Of a stretch of 64,000 nt of DNA, positions 63,319-64,000 are shown one piece after another. Source of the DNA: Novosphingopyxis sp965218915 (GTDB taxonomy: Bacteria > Pseudomonadota > Alphaproteobacteria > Sphingomonadales > Sphingomonadaceae). Both the position numbers and the translations under genes were made by a program. The notes beneath the pieces are model-generated. The model saw nothing but the letters and a program-made list of their open reading frames with translations, was not told the DNA's origin and did not search any database. Location of the stretch: NCBI RefSeq assembly GCF_965218915.1, contig NZ_OZ244708.1, forward strand, positions 682,001 through 746,000. Direction: 5' to 3'. Numbering within the stretch: the stretch's first letter is position 1; every line of letters starts with the position of its first letter.

Positions 63319-64000
63319 ATGAGAACGCGCGAACATGGAACCGGCAGCGATAAGGCGGCCCAAAGCCGAAGCTATGCTATCGATGATTTGAGAGCCTTGG
63401 CTTTTGTCGCGGATGCCGGCAGCCTCAACGCGGCTGCTAAGCAGTATTCCATCTCCAAATCAGTGCTCTCCCGTGCGATCGCGAAGTTGGAAGAAGCGGT
63501 CGGGGGCCCGGTTTTCGATCGAACCAAATTGGGCATGACGTTGACTGAGATCGGCCAGGTGCTGCTACCCACTGCGAACCGAGCCGTTACCGTTATGCGT
63601 GACGCCGATGAAGCGATGCGCTCAGCAGGCGCTGTTCCGCAGGGTCGCCTGGATATTGCAGCGAGCGCCTTGTCCGGTCAAAAGTTGGTGGCGCCAGCCA
63701 TGGCAGCGATGGCGAAGCTTTACCCCAAGGTGAACATGACGCTGCGCGTAACCGGGCGCGGCCCGGATCCGACCGCCGAAGATTTGGACATAGTTTTGCG
63801 AGTTGGACGCCCAATAGAGCGGCACCTTCGTTCAAAGCTACTATTGTCCTCTCCACTGGCATTATATGCGTTCAGGACCGCCGCGGCTCAGCACGATTTA
63901 AACGATCCAAAAACGATCGAGCGCTTGGGGCGCATAGTCATCGACATTGAGAATGTGCCGCCCGATTGGAAGCTTTCCAATCAGGATGGAGAAAAACTGA
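63319..64000 (+). CDS. LysR-family transcriptional regulator, 3' end missing
   Basis: The ATG at 63319 opens a frame that is uninterrupted to the end of the window (227 codons). The N-terminal winged helix-turn-helix is clear: DLRALAFVADAGSLNAAAK, QYSISKSVLSRAIAKLEEA and VFDRTKLGMTLTEIGQVLL. An effector-binding domain begins at about residue 105 (GRLDIAASALSGQ). LysR proteins commonly control the divergent gene; here that is the glutaredoxin-AhpD/gor operon 88 bases away, so a role in oxidative or thiol stress is suggested. Confidence 0.88.
   Translation, partial: MRTREHGTGSDKAAQSRSYAIDDLRALAFVADAGSLNAAAKQYSISKSVLSRAIAKLEEAVGGPVFDRTKLGMTLTEIGQVLLPTANRAVTVMRDADEAMRSAGAVPQGRLDIAASALSGQKLVAPAMAAMAKLYPKVNMTLRVTGRGPDPTAEDLDIVLRVGRPIERHLRSKLLLSSPLALYAFRTAAAQHDLNDPKTIERLGRIVIDIENVPPDWKLSNQDGEKL

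Larger units (their letters stand above)
33513..64000. mobile_element. Genomic island inserted in yifB/comM (left end inferred, right end not reached)
   Basis: From the break in yifB onwards the gene content becomes accessory: DNA phosphorothioation genes, IS remnants, recombinase-like and replication-type proteins, unknown small genes, a redox cassette. G+C is lower and more uneven. No copy of the missing yifB 3' half appears, so the right end lies beyond the window or was lost. No integrase is next to the left end. The inserted DNA may be composite, with several insertions, and the boundary is placed from the protein break, not from mapped repeats. Confidence 0.65.

Overview
The window is high-GC alphaproteobacterial DNA, most likely from the order Sphingomonadales (Sphingomonas/Sphingopyxis-like). 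This is inferred from a CtrA cell-cycle regulator, a DUF1465/RcdA-like protein, a UPF0262 protein, the cpoB-tilS-ftsH gene order, the TamA-TamB pair and general protein similarity. No rRNA, tRNA or CRISPR array was seen.

Bases 1 to about 33,510 are ordinary chromosome. In order they hold: the end of a sorbosone/glucose dehydrogenase-like gene, rpoZ, a DUF3857/transglutaminase-TPR protein, and a minus-strand block of cell-envelope and housekeeping genes (ftsH, tilS, cpoB, a RodZ-like protein, ptsP). Then come two small DUF465 proteins, an RcdA-like gene, tamA-tamB, and a minus-strand phenylalanine unit (chorismate mutase plus a very short prephenate dehydratase). That unit is preceded by a 30-residue leader peptide rich in Phe and Tyr, which looks like an attenuator. 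Next are an aldehyde dehydrogenase, a DoxX protein with a saccharopine-dehydrogenase-like enzyme, a PPP-type phosphatase, ctrA, a dcd/cdd pyrimidine deaminase cluster, a GH25 lysozyme-like protein, UPF0262, dnaB and an asparaginase.

At about 33,513 the yifB/comM gene is cut off just before its Walker A motif. Everything from there to the end of the window looks like a genomic island whose right end is not reached. Its first module (34.4-45.2 kb) is the most interesting feature. It is a complete SspABCD-type DNA phosphorothioation system: cysteine desulfurase, DUF4007 protein, large P-loop ATPase and PAPS-reductase-like protein. The two expected restriction partners, SspE or SspFGH, are not present. 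In their place the same tightly packed transcript carries a large protein with two GHKL ATPase domains (one HSP90/MutL-like, one histidine-kinase-like) and a partner with receiver-domain signatures. The cysteine desulfurase is divergent, and the five plus-strand genes overlap or nearly touch. I propose that the GHKL/receiver pair is a two-component-like sensor or effector of phosphorothioate-based defence.

The rest of the island is a mosaic: IS5- and IS3-family remnants with in-frame stops, a DUF2384-like/Toprim-ATPase pair behind a palindrome-controlled promoter, a DUF6471 protein divergent from a 1,012-residue tyrosine-recombinase-like protein with a repeated motif between them, a DUF2779 nuclease, an XRE regulator and small unknown genes. 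It also holds a secreted DNA/RNA non-specific nuclease and a thiol-redox cassette (glutathione reductase, a glutaredoxin-AhpD-like fusion and a divergent LysR regulator that runs off the window end).
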